DNA of 14,486 bases from CAINVV01 sp037440345 (GCA_037440345.1 JBBIUJ010000084.1:1-14486); one strand, 5' to 3'. Shown: positions 7,323-13,840, counted from the stretch's first letter. Made by a program: numbers and translations. Notes: a model not told the origin generated them from the letters alone.

Positions 7323-7334
7323 ACAAACACCACA

Positions 7335-7366
7335 AGAAACCCGCTCAAATTACTGAGTGGGTTTCT
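7335..7366 (+). terminator. Rho-independent terminator of rng
   Basis: The arms AGAAACCCGCTCA (7335-7347) and TGAGTGGGTTTCT (7354-7366) pair with one wobble around a 6-nt loop, followed by TTATTTG. It starts 13 bp after the rng stop codon. Confidence 0.9.
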
Positions 7367-7417
7367 TTATTTGAACACTCCCAACACGAAGAAATAATAT
7401 TATATTAACGCCACGCA

Positions 7418-7450
7418 TTGCGATTTTGGGTAATATTTTCTATAAGTTTG
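7418..7450 (+). promoter_or_regulatory. Candidate promoter of the cysteine hydrolase gene
   Basis: TAAGTTTG (7443-7450) is an exact TAnnTTTG -7 match, and TTG at 7418-7420 lies 22 nt upstream as a -33 element. It stands 101 bp before the start of the hydrolase gene, in a 185-bp gap that otherwise shows no ORF or clear structure. Confidence 0.45.
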
Positions 7451-7551
7451 AGCTCTTACAGTAATCATACTATCAATCAAATATAATTGTCAATTTCCCA
7501 CCGAGAGCTTTGCAGTGAGGAGCAGTTGTCAATTAAAAAAAGAATGAAGTT

Positions 7552-8181
7552 ATGCATGAAAGTATTCTATTCTGGAATGTTGACACACAGTTTGATTTCA
7601 TGGAGCCTGCCGGGAAGTTGTATGTGAAAGGTGCAGAAAAGTTGAAACCGGTATTAAAAAAAATCACACTCTTTGCCGCCGAAAACCATATCCGTGTGAT
7701 CAATACATGTGACTTCCACCTGATTAATTCGTCGGAATTGTCGCAAAATCCTGATTTTATATCTACTTTTCCCGAACATTGCATGGCTGGAACCTTTGGT
7801 GCAGAGTTCATTACTGAAACAAAACCTGCGTTTCCTGTCATTATTGACTGGATGAGTCAACTGGCTATTCTGCCATATCTTGCCAATGCAAACCAATTCA
7901 GAAATATTGTGATTCGAAAGGACGCTTTTGATGTCTTCGAAGGGAACCCTTATACCGAACAAATTCTTAATATATTACGCCCTGAAAAGGTTTTTGTTTA
8001 TGGTGTTTCGACCAATGTTTGTGTTGATAAAGCCGTCTGCGGATTGGTCAATCTGGGAAATAAGGTTTTTGTATTTGAGGATGCCATCAAGGAATTACCC
8101 AAGATTCCGCTTCCGTTTAAACACTGGAAAGATTTAGGAGTAAAGATGATAGATTTCGGGAAAGTCAAGAAATACCTCTAG
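7552..8181 (+). CDS. Cysteine hydrolase, nicotinamidase/isochorismatase-like
   Basis: This 209-residue protein has the isochorismatase-like fold. The catalytic triad is visible as D11 (NVDTQFDF), K123 (IRKDAF) and C157 (GVSTNVCVDKAV). The D-x-H pair D54/H56 (TCDFH) and H76 in FPEHCMAGTFGAEF match the metal-binding and substrate-loop pattern of nicotinamidases, which convert nicotinamide to nicotinate in NAD salvage. The N-terminal and 60-70 regions are more divergent than in typical PncA, so another amide substrate is possible and I withhold the symbol. The gene has its own upstream promoter candidate. Its stop overlaps the stop of smpB within CTAG. Confidence 0.85.
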   Translation: MHESILFWNVDTQFDFMEPAGKLYVKGAEKLKPVLKKITLFAAENHIRVINTCDFHLINSSELSQNPDFISTFPEHCMAGTFGAEFITETKPAFPVIIDWMSQLAILPYLANANQFRNIVIRKDAFDVFEGNPYTEQILNILRPEKVFVYGVSTNVCVDKAVCGLVNLGNKVFVFEDAIKELPKIPLPFKHWKDLGVKMIDFGKVKKYL

Positions 8182-8639
8182 TACTTTTCGTGTCGGTCCA
8201 TCTCACGACGAGCATCTTTGTCCTTAAGTGTCTGTCTTTTGTCATAGGTGTGTTTCCCTTTGGCCAGGGCGATTTCGACCTTCACCAGCCCCTTATCGTT
8301 GAGAAACAACCGGATGGGGATGATGGTCAGTCCATTCTCCTTCACCTTTCGTTCCATTTTGTTCAGCTCTTTTCTGTTCAAGAGTAATTTGCGTTCACGC
8401 AATACCTCATGGTTGTTGCAAGTGCCAAAATCGTAGGCCGAAATAGAGAGATTTTTTATCAGCATCTCATTGTTAACAAAATGGCAGTAGGCATCGTTCA
8501 TGCTTACCTTTCCCAACCTGATTGACTTAATCTCAGTTCCAAGCAAGACGATACCGGCAACGAATTTTTCAATAAATTCGTAGTCAAAACTGGCTCTTTT
8601 GTTCCGAATGTTGATGATATGCTGAAACGTTGTTTTCAT
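8178..8639 (-). CDS. smpB: SsrA-binding protein SmpB
   Basis: This 153-residue partner of tmRNA delivers it to stalled ribosomes in trans-translation. Hallmarks are NKRASFDYEF, GTEIKSIRLGKVSMNDAY, the RERKLLLNRKE segment, and GKHTYDKRQTLKDKDARRE toward the basic C-terminal tail. I place the start at 8639 (MKTTFQHI), where family homology begins. The frame stays open to an ATG at 8720, but the 27 extra residues are FKHFK/QTFQT-like and come from translating the family B repeat. A TATTTTTG -7-like box lies only 6 bp before the ATG, so if it is used the mRNA would be almost leaderless. No tmRNA gene is seen in the window. Confidence 0.95.
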   Translation of the reverse strand: MKTTFQHIINIRNKRASFDYEFIEKFVAGIVLLGTEIKSIRLGKVSMNDAYCHFVNNEMLIKNLSISAYDFGTCNNHEVLRERKLLLNRKELNKMERKVKENGLTIIPIRLFLNDKGLVKVEIALAKGKHTYDKRQTLKDKDARREMDRHEKY

Positions 8640-8670
8640 GTTTGCAAAAATAGCAAAAGGGGACGACAAA

Positions 8671-8796
8671 ATTGTTTGAAATGTTTGAGGGGGTTTGAAA
8701 TGTTTAAAAAGTAATGACATTTCCCTTCAACGCTTCAACAGTTCAGAGACCAGTAACATTTCAAACAAATTAAACCCTTCAAACATTTCAAACAAT
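8671..8796. repeat. Head-to-head array, family B (GTTTGAANN units), copy 1
   Basis: The left arm (8671-8709) has units GTTTGAAAT, GTTTGAGGG, GTTTGAAAT and GTTTAAAAA. The right arm (8757-8796) has the inverted units ATTTCAAAC, CCTTCAAAC and ATTTCAAAC. The outer 18 bp of the arms (8671-8688 and 8779-8796) are perfect inverted copies. The 47-nt interior also contains decayed CTTCAAC-type units. It fills the gap between divergent smpB and miaA and ends 2 bp before the miaA start codon. Confidence 0.9.
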
Positions 8797-8798
8797 TT

Positions 8799-9710
8799 AT
8801 GAAATACGACATGCTGACGATTCTTGGCCCCACGGCAACCGGGAAAACCCATCTTGCCGCCCAGGTGGCCTACCGGTTGAATGGTGAGATCCTTTCAGCC
8901 GATTCGCGTCAAATATACCGTGGAATGGATCTTGGGACAGGGAAGGACCTGGCCGACTATACGGTAGCGGGGCGGCAGATTCCCTATCACTTGATTGATC
9001 TGGTAGAAGCAGGTACGCAGTACAACGTTTTTGAGTTTCAAAGAGAGTTCATAAAAGCCTATAATGACCTGAGCCAAAGAGGCAAGTTTCCCATCTTCTG
9101 TGGTGGAAGCGGCTTGTATCTGGAGGCGGTACTCAAAGGTTACAGGCTTACACAGGTGCCATCAGATAAAAAACGGAGAGAGGAGCTGTCCCTTATGTCA
9201 CTCGAAGAGCTGGCATCCCTATTAAATAGTTACAAAACTGTTCACAACAGCAGTGATACGGAGACAAAAAACAGGGCCATAAGGGCCATCGAGATTGAAG
9301 AACACCTATTGCATCATCCGGATCTGGATTTTACATTTCCGGCCATCCATTCGTTGATTGTGGGGGTTCAATACGACAGGGATACCCGTCGGGAAAGAAT
9401 TACCAGCCGTTTGAAACAACGGTTGAAGGAGGGCATGGTGGAAGAGGTGGAAGGACTGCTTGCCAAGGGATTAACCCCTGAAGATCTGACTTACTATGGA
9501 TTGGAGTACAAATTTCTAACGCTTTATATCACTGGCGAATTGACCAGGGAAGAGATGTTTGAACGACTGAAAATTGCCATTCACCAGTTTGCCAAACGTC
9601 AAATGACCTGGTTCCGGAAGATGGAACGTGATGGTTTTGAGATCCATTGGCTGGATGGGTTTATGCCTATGGAAGAGAAGGTTGATTTGATAATGAAGTA
9701 CATGGAGTGA
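8799..9710 (+). CDS. miaA: tRNA dimethylallyltransferase MiaA
   Basis: This 303-residue enzyme adds a dimethylallyl group to N6 of A37 in tRNAs reading UNN codons. The P-loop is GPTATGKT (10-17). D35 in SADSRQIYRGMDLGTGKD is the expected general base. GGSGLYLEAVLKG (102-114) lines the tRNA tunnel, and NRAIRAIEI (158-166) and FAKRQMTWFRK (264-274) are C-terminal family blocks. The LGTGKDLADY variant, in place of IGTAKP, resembles the second MiaA paralogue type of Bacteroidota, as far as I recall. The start codon is 2 bp after a family B repeat. The TGA stop lies inside the first unit of a family A repeat, so both ends touch repeats. Confidence 0.93.
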   Translation: MKYDMLTILGPTATGKTHLAAQVAYRLNGEILSADSRQIYRGMDLGTGKDLADYTVAGRQIPYHLIDLVEAGTQYNVFEFQREFIKAYNDLSQRGKFPIFCGGSGLYLEAVLKGYRLTQVPSDKKRREELSLMSLEELASLLNSYKTVHNSSDTETKNRAIRAIEIEEHLLHHPDLDFTFPAIHSLIVGVQYDRDTRRERITSRLKQRLKEGMVEEVEGLLAKGLTPEDLTYYGLEYKFLTLYITGELTREEMFERLKIAIHQFAKRQMTWFRKMERDGFEIHWLDGFMPMEEKVDLIMKYME

Positions 9711-9817
9711 CTAAAGTGACTAAAGTGACTAAAGTGACTAAAGTATTTCGGGGATGCAAGAATGAAGCCAAATTTGGGAGTTCTAACTTTAGTCACTCTA
9801 GTCACTTTAGTCACTTT
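9706..9817. repeat. Head-to-head tandem array, family A, copy 2
   Basis: The left arm (9706-9745) has four AGTGACT-containing units of 9 bp, AAAGTGACT. After a 39-nt loop (9746-9784) the inverted arm (9785-9817) reads AACTTTAGTCACT, CTAGTCACT, TTAGTCACT. It has the same CTCTAG deviation as copy 1 and a related loop (shared GGAGT-n3-AACTTT end). The first unit includes the miaA stop codon. The right arm ends in T6, so on the plus strand it could serve as the miaA terminator. Unlike copy 1 it has no AAAGTGAACT 10-mers. Confidence 0.92.
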
Positions 9818-9828
9818 TTTGAAAACTA

Positions 9829-9858
9829 TTGCTGTTTTAAATTATACCCCTAACTTTA
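9829..9858 (+). promoter_or_regulatory. Candidate promoter of map
   Basis: TTG (9829-9831) and TAACTTTA (9851-9858, one mismatch to TAnnTTTG) are separated by 19 nt and lie 13 bp before the map start codon. Position and spacing fit; the short leader would be SD-less. Confidence 0.4.
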
Positions 9859-9871
9859 CAAAAAAAATTGC

Positions 9872-10648
9872 ATGAACATTATCATTAAAACCGCTGAGCA
9901 GATTGAAGGGATCAGGAAAAGTTCCAAACTTGCCGGCGAAACTTTACTATATATTGAACCTTTTATCAAAGAGGGCGTTTCTACCGAATACCTGGATAGT
10001 ATGATTCACCAGTTTATGGTAGAGAGAGGAGCGATTCCGGCAACACTCGATTACAACGGATTTCCCAAATCCTGCTGCATTTCTTTGAATGAGGTGGTTT
10101 GCCATGGTATTCCGTCAGCCAATACAATTCTCAAAAATGGGGATATTCTCAATGTTGATGTTACCACAATTTTAGACGGCTATTACGGTGATACGAGTAA
10201 GATGTATACGGTTGGAGAATGTTCTGATGACGCTTTGAAGTTGATTCAGGCAACAAAGCAATGCCTGAATCTTGGAATACAACAGGTTTTTCCGGGAAAT
10301 TATTTTGGAAATATTGGCTATTTTATCAACAGGTATGCAACTGCCCAGGGATTCAGCGTGGTGTACGAATTTTGCGGACACGGTGTGGGAATCGACTTTC
10401 ATGAAGATCCGCAGGTCGACCATGCGGCTCGTAAAAACAGCGGTCCAAAGATGAAGCCAGGCATGATCTTCACCATCGAACCGATGATCAATGAGGGGAA
10501 ACCCCGGGTGAAAGTAGATCAAGTTGATGGTTGGACCGCGCGTACTGTGGATGACAAACTATCGGCTCAATTTGAACATACGCTTTTGGTTACAGAGACC
10601 GGATGCGAAGTACTCACCGATGTTGCCGGGGAATTTCCAATCTCCTGA
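9872..10648 (+). CDS. map: Methionine aminopeptidase, type I
   Basis: This 258-residue dimetal protease removes the N-terminal methionine from nascent proteins. Metal ligands D96, D107, H170, E203 and E235 are all present in the usual motifs (LNVDVTTILDGYYGDTS, FCGHGVGIDFHEDP, FTIEPM, QFEHTLLV). Substrate-binding histidines H78 (NEVVCHGIP) and H177 are also there. The length is typical of the bacterial type I enzyme without an N-terminal extension. It lies 161 bp after miaA on the same strand, separated by the family A repeat and its own promoter candidate. It is convergent with the DUF4252 gene. Confidence 0.96.
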   Translation: MNIIIKTAEQIEGIRKSSKLAGETLLYIEPFIKEGVSTEYLDSMIHQFMVERGAIPATLDYNGFPKSCCISLNEVVCHGIPSANTILKNGDILNVDVTTILDGYYGDTSKMYTVGECSDDALKLIQATKQCLNLGIQQVFPGNYFGNIGYFINRYATAQGFSVVYEFCGHGVGIDFHEDPQVDHAARKNSGPKMKPGMIFTIEPMINEGKPRVKVDQVDGWTARTVDDKLSAQFEHTLLVTETGCEVLTDVAGEFPIS

Positions 10649-10690
10649 TATGTTTTGAAGGGTTATCGGTCCCTGAGCCTGTAGAAGGGA

Positions 10691-10786
10691 GTTGTTTAAA
10701 ATGTTTGAAAAGTTTGAAGGGTTTGAAATGTTATTGAATACAACATTTCAAACCCTTCAAACATTCTAAACCCTTCAAACTTTTTT
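10691..10786. repeat. Head-to-head array, family B, copy 2
   Basis: The left arm (10691-10732) has units GTTTAAAAT, GTTTGAAAA, GTTTGAAGG, GTTTGAAAT. A 9-nt loop (ATTGAATAC) is followed by the inverted array to 10780 and a T6 run. The inner 21 bp of the arms (10712-10732 and 10742-10762) are perfect inverted copies. It lies between convergent map and the DUF4252 gene, and its T-run overlaps the DUF4252 stop codon (10785-10787). With a short loop and a T-run it should function as a terminator for map. Confidence 0.92.
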
Positions 10787-11285
10787 ATTTGTTCTGTTTC
10801 TGGGCGATCTTTTCGAGCTTGTTGAGGTCCTCCACCTTGAAATTTCCAAAAAAGGAGATCAGAAGCGAGGAGTTGTCGTGGTTCCCTTTGTTCCCTATCA
10901 AAATGTGGCATTCAGAGACTCTTTTGCCATCTCCTTCGATCCAGAATTCTGCATCATCGTTTGGTTTTTCCTCTTTGGGGTGCACCTGTTCGTAGCGCAG
11001 TGAGCTCAGCTCCTTGGAAATATCCTGCGAAAAATGTTTCAAGGTACCCTTTTCCTCGTTGTAGATCAGAATACGAAATTCCTTAAAATCGCCGGTGATC
11101 TTTTTGCCCTCCTCATCCAGGTTCATGTTCATGGCGTCGATCATCGATTTAGAAAAGGTGAAGTAAGTTACACCGGTCTCTTTTTGATAACGGTCGTAGA
11201 TTTTTTGCGATTTGGTTTGTCCGAATCCGGACAGAAATGATAGCAGCATAGCAACGAGTATGCCAATTCGATAAAAAAAGCTCAT
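10785..11285 (-). CDS. DUF4252 domain-containing secreted protein
   Basis: This 166-residue protein has a signal peptide (about 1-22, hydrophobic IGILVAMLLSFLSGFG, with cleavage likely after GQ). There is no lipobox cysteine, so it is predicted to be periplasmic or surface-exposed and soluble. The mature part starts KSQKIYDRYQKETGVTYFTFSKSMIDAMNM, which fits the Bacteroidota DUF4252 family of unknown function. The rest is charged, with a FKEFRILIYNEEKG segment. It is the third gene of the padR-pspC operon, with only 4 bp after pspC, so it likely works with the envelope system that PadR controls. I know of no biochemical role. Confidence 0.8.
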   Translation of the reverse strand: MSFFYRIGILVAMLLSFLSGFGQTKSQKIYDRYQKETGVTYFTFSKSMIDAMNMNLDEEGKKITGDFKEFRILIYNEEKGTLKHFSQDISKELSSLRYEQVHPKEEKPNDDAEFWIEGDGKRVSECHILIGNKGNHDNSSLLISFFGNFKVEDLNKLEKIAQKQNK

Positions 11286-11289
11286 AGTT

Positions 11290-12885
11290 TTACTTTTTTA
11301 CAGGTTTTACATTAGGAATTGCTCTGTTTACAAGGGTCAGGCCATCCGGTTTCATGGTCCAGTATTTGTTGACCATGTCGTCGTCGAAAGTATCTGATGT
11401 GTTATGGACATCCCGAAGAATTGGTTTTACCGATTCATCGAGATATATTGTTTTCCCTACCGGGATATATAATTTCAGGTTTACGCGCTGATTTCTCCAG
11501 ATTTTGGGAAGCAAATAGGAGCTTTGAACGTTGATCGTCGAATCTTTCATTTGGTAATTGAAAAGAATATCCTCTGCATTTTGTCTGGCACTGGAAATGG
11601 ACGTTCCCCTTGATGTCTTGTTGATGAGCAGGTTCGCCTCTCTGGCATCACCTTTTTCTATCCTAAGTTCGGGAATGCCGATAACGACATCGACATCATT
11701 GAGTGTGCCAATTCTGAAGCGTTCAAAGTTCAGGTCCGGATCGATGATGGCATCCAGGTCCTTCTCTGCCTGATCTTTTCTTGCACTAATATAGATGGTG
11801 TCAGAAGAGGTAATTAATTTTTCAGAATGGGTAACAGTCGATTGTTTGGTGAATTCTCCCAATGTATTACTTCCGCTGATAATCAGAATGATAATTCCTA
11901 CAACAAACAGTCCGGCAAAGACAGATCCAACAACGTGGTTACGCGATTTGATCCGGAAGATCATTTTAATCCCCGCATAGATGAGCATTATCAGTGGAAT
12001 ACCTATCACCAGGGCAATGCCAACAGTCATCCAGGATAAGGTAGCTCCAGGGGCATAAATGTGTTCCATAAAGTTGAAACCGTTGTTGAAGGGCATTAAT
12101 CCTACTATATGATGGGAGGCAAACAGTAGCGCAAACAAGACAATCAGACATACTGCACCTACGATGAGAAATGGAATACCAATGATCACAAGAATGATTG
12201 TTCCTAAAACTTTAATGACAGAGAGAAGTGTATCGCCAAGATCACGAACATTGCTTCTGCCTTGGACATAAGCTGGGTGAGCGCGGTAGTTTCTGAAGTT
12301 TTCTTTCACATCCTGCATCTCCTCCTTGATGGATTTGGAGATGTTATCAATGTTAACCACTTCGCCCTTCATCTCCAGGCGTTGGGCTGTGCTGTAGGCT
12401 TTTGGCACTACGATCCACAGAACTAGATAGACCAGAACACCGCTTCCACCTAAAAAGAAGATCAGCACAAAAAGGATCCGTATGATGACTGGATCAAGGT
12501 CGAAGTAGGCACCTAATCCACCACATACCCCACCCAGTACCTTGTCATCAGGATCCCGGTAGAGCCTTCTGCCTCCGGTGTGATAGAATTTTTTCCCGGA
12601 GGGCTGTTGTTTTTCCTCATCTTCGTTGGAGATAGCTTCAGGCGTGCCCATGATAACGATCACCTCATTCACATGGTCAAGGTTAATTACCTCTCCTCCG
12701 TTTTTGATCTTTTCGGTGAAAATCTCCGCGATTCTGGTTTCAATGTCTTCGACAATCTCTTTGGCTTCGGCATCACTCCCAAAATGTCGGGTAATTTCGT
12801 TTAGGTAAGCGTACAATTTTTCATAGGCATCATCGTCGATATGAAAAACCGATCCGCTCAGGTTGATGGTTAATGTCTTTTTCAT
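11290..12885 (-). CDS. PspC domain-containing membrane protein
   Basis: This is a 531-residue protein, numbered from the ATG at 12885, where the family sequence MKKTLTINLSGSVFHIDDDAYEKL begins. An upstream in-frame ATG at 12921 would add only 12 basic residues. An N-terminal cytoplasmic domain (about 1-85) precedes the PspC domain (about 107-163, YRDPDDKVLGGVCGGLGAYF followed by a hydrophobic segment). Further membrane segments lie near 227-258, 284-308 and 320-338. A C-terminal extracytoplasmic part (about 340-531) is beta-rich with a SARQNAEDILF segment. It resembles the long Bacteroidota PspC proteins encoded next to PadR regulators, not the short E. coli phage-shock PspC. A role in envelope stress is inferred. 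Confidence 0.88.
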   Translation of the reverse strand: MKKTLTINLSGSVFHIDDDAYEKLYAYLNEITRHFGSDAEAKEIVEDIETRIAEIFTEKIKNGGEVINLDHVNEVIVIMGTPEAISNEDEEKQQPSGKKFYHTGGRRLYRDPDDKVLGGVCGGLGAYFDLDPVIIRILFVLIFFLGGSGVLVYLVLWIVVPKAYSTAQRLEMKGEVVNIDNISKSIKEEMQDVKENFRNYRAHPAYVQGRSNVRDLGDTLLSVIKVLGTIILVIIGIPFLIVGAVCLIVLFALLFASHHIVGLMPFNNGFNFMEHIYAPGATLSWMTVGIALVIGIPLIMLIYAGIKMIFRIKSRNHVVGSVFAGLFVVGIIILIISGSNTLGEFTKQSTVTHSEKLITSSDTIYISARKDQAEKDLDAIIDPDLNFERFRIGTLNDVDVVIGIPELRIEKGDAREANLLINKTSRGTSISSARQNAEDILFNYQMKDSTINVQSSYLLPKIWRNQRVNLKLYIPVGKTIYLDESVKPILRDVHNTSDTFDDDMVNKYWTMKPDGLTLVNRAIPNVKPVKK

Positions 12886-12964
12886 TTTCTTGTTGTTTAT
12901 CTTAGTTTTTTTTCTTTTCAATATTTACTATGGTCATGACAGTTAGAGGTTAATGCTACCCCTA

Positions 12965-12997
12965 CTTTATCCTTTTAACTTTATCCTTTATCCTTTT
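12965..12997 (-). repeat. Short tandem CTTTATCCT repeat across the padR stop codon
   Basis: CTTTATCCT occurs at 12965-12973 and 12979-12987, with a third partial copy TTTATCCTTTT at 12987-12997. The array covers the last codons and the TAA of padR and creates its charged KKDKG end. I see no inverted partner arm nearby, unlike families A to C. Confidence 0.55.
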
Positions 12998-13331
12998 TCC
13001 CTTCATCATTCACCTTCAGCTGTTGGATAGCGTCCACCAATTCAGCCCAAGCCAGTTCCAGTTCTGTTAAAAAGGTTGCACCGACCGGTGTCAGTTCGTA
13101 GTATTTGCGTGGCGGACCCTGCAACGACTCTTCCCAACGATAGGAGAGGTACCCGTCGTTTTTCAGCCGGGTAAGCAAAGGGTAGAGTGTACCTTCCACA
13201 ACAATCATTTGCGCCGCTTTCAGCTCGCTGATGATATCAGAAGCATACAGCGGTTTTTTGGAGAGGATCAGAAGTATGCAATACTCCAGGATACCTTTCC
13301 TCATCTGTGCCTTTGAATTGTCTATGTTCAT
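12981..13331 (-). CDS. PadR family transcriptional regulator
   Basis: This is a 116-residue winged-helix repressor, numbered from the ATG at 13331 (MNIDNSKAQMRKGILEYCIL), where PadR homology begins. An upstream ATG at 13364 would add 11 residues. The helix-turn-helix runs through LYASDIISELK and the recognition helix VEGTLYPLLTRLKNDGYL (45-62), and the wing is GPPRKYYELTPVG (72-84). A C-terminal dimer helix (87-106) follows. This is the short PadR class. It is the first gene of the operon with pspC and DUF4252. A perfect 12-bp inverted repeat over its predicted -33 element (13445-13473) suggests it represses itself. The effector is unknown. Confidence 0.92.
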   Translation of the reverse strand: MNIDNSKAQMRKGILEYCILLILSKKPLYASDIISELKAAQMIVVEGTLYPLLTRLKNDGYLSYRWEESLQGPPRKYYELTPVGATFLTELELAWAELVDAIQQLKVNDEGKKDKG

Positions 13332-13427
13332 TTTTCCTTCAATTAAACTGTTTCGAAATAGCAATGCACTACTTTTTGTCTAATATGTATCTATAAGGTA
13401 CTTTCCATTACACTGAAGTAGGTGATA

Positions 13428-13459
13428 CAAATATATATATTTTATATGGTACTATGCAA
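13428..13459 (-). promoter_or_regulatory. Predicted padR promoter
   Basis: On the minus strand, TTG at 13459-13457 (-33) and TATATTTG at 13435-13428 (-7, exact TAnnTTTG) are separated by 21 nt. The leader to the padR start at 13331 would be about 90 nt. The -33 element falls in the spacer of the operator palindrome. Confidence 0.6.
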
Positions 13460-13473
13460 GACATAGTACCATA
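13445..13473. promoter_or_regulatory. Perfect inverted repeat, likely PadR operator
   Basis: TATGGTACTATG (13445-13456) and CATAGTACCATA (13462-13473) are perfect 12-bp inverted copies separated by CAAGA. PadR proteins bind dyad sites upstream of their own genes, and this site covers the -33 element of the predicted padR promoter. Lack of a T-run and the upstream position argue against a terminator. Confidence 0.75.
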
Positions 13474-13652
13474 ATTTTTAAAATATTTTTTATATATCAG
13501 AAAATCAATTACATAAAAATCAACAAAAGAATATTTTGAAGTGATTTTTTGTGAAAATATTTGATAAAATATTTTTTCTGACAGGAAAGATCATCGATTT
13601 ATGATCGAATTTTAGGGTTGGAGTGCGAATATAGTGGTTAATCCATGAATTG

Positions 13653-13774
13653 CCACTGGCTTCAGCCAGTGGACAAGGGTGTGAAATGCGACAGGGCTTT
13701 AGCCAAATCTTGTGATTATTGGGCTAAAGCCAGGAAAACCGCGCTGCATGTTGTCCGCCAGTTAAAACTAGCGG
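13653..13774. repeat. REP-like cluster of three hairpins
   Basis: Hairpin 1 (13653-13672) has arms CCACTGGCT and AGCCAGTGG. Hairpin 2 pairs GGCTTTAGCC (13695-13704) with GGCTAAAGCC (13722-13731). Hairpin 3 (13755-13774) is CCGC-n-AGTT paired with AACT-n-GCGG. Hairpins 1 and 2 share the GGCTTYAGCC core. The cluster is GC-richer than its AT-rich surroundings, and the GGGCTTTAGCC-type core is familiar to me as an interspersed intergenic repeat of Bacteroidota. No RAYT-like transposase is in the window. Confidence 0.75.
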
Positions 13775-13802
13775 CTATTTATGTAGAATTGCACAACTGA
13801 CA

Positions 13803-13840
13803 TAAAAACAACAAACCCAACTCCTGTTACGGAATCGGGT
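13803..13840 (-). terminator. Rho-independent terminator of typA
   Basis: On the minus strand the stem ACCCGATTCC / GGAGTTGGGT (two G-U wobbles) closes a GTAACA loop, and TTGTTGTTTTT follows. It lies 36 bp past the typA stop codon. Confidence 0.8.

Noticed and set aside
8178..8798. tmRNA (ssrA) gene near smpB
   Set aside because: The neighbouring gap is only the family B repeat; there is no tRNA-like acceptor end or tag ORF.
9599..9814. 71-codon minus-strand ORF with FSHFSHFSHFSH repeats
   Set aside because: The repeat peptide is the family A array in translation and the rest is antisense to miaA, so it is not a gene.
10649..10786. Insertion-sequence remnant after map
   Set aside because: The inverted repeats are built from internal 9-bp units and there is no transposase fragment or target-site duplication that I can see.
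12886..12921. Upstream ATG of pspC adding 12 residues
   Set aside because: The added residues are lysine-rich low-complexity sequence, and family homology starts at the ATG at 12885.
13589..13606. Hairpin GATCAT-n6-ATGATC as a terminator or operator
   Set aside because: The stem is only 6 bp in AT-rich DNA, with no T-run and no gene end or promoter next to it.
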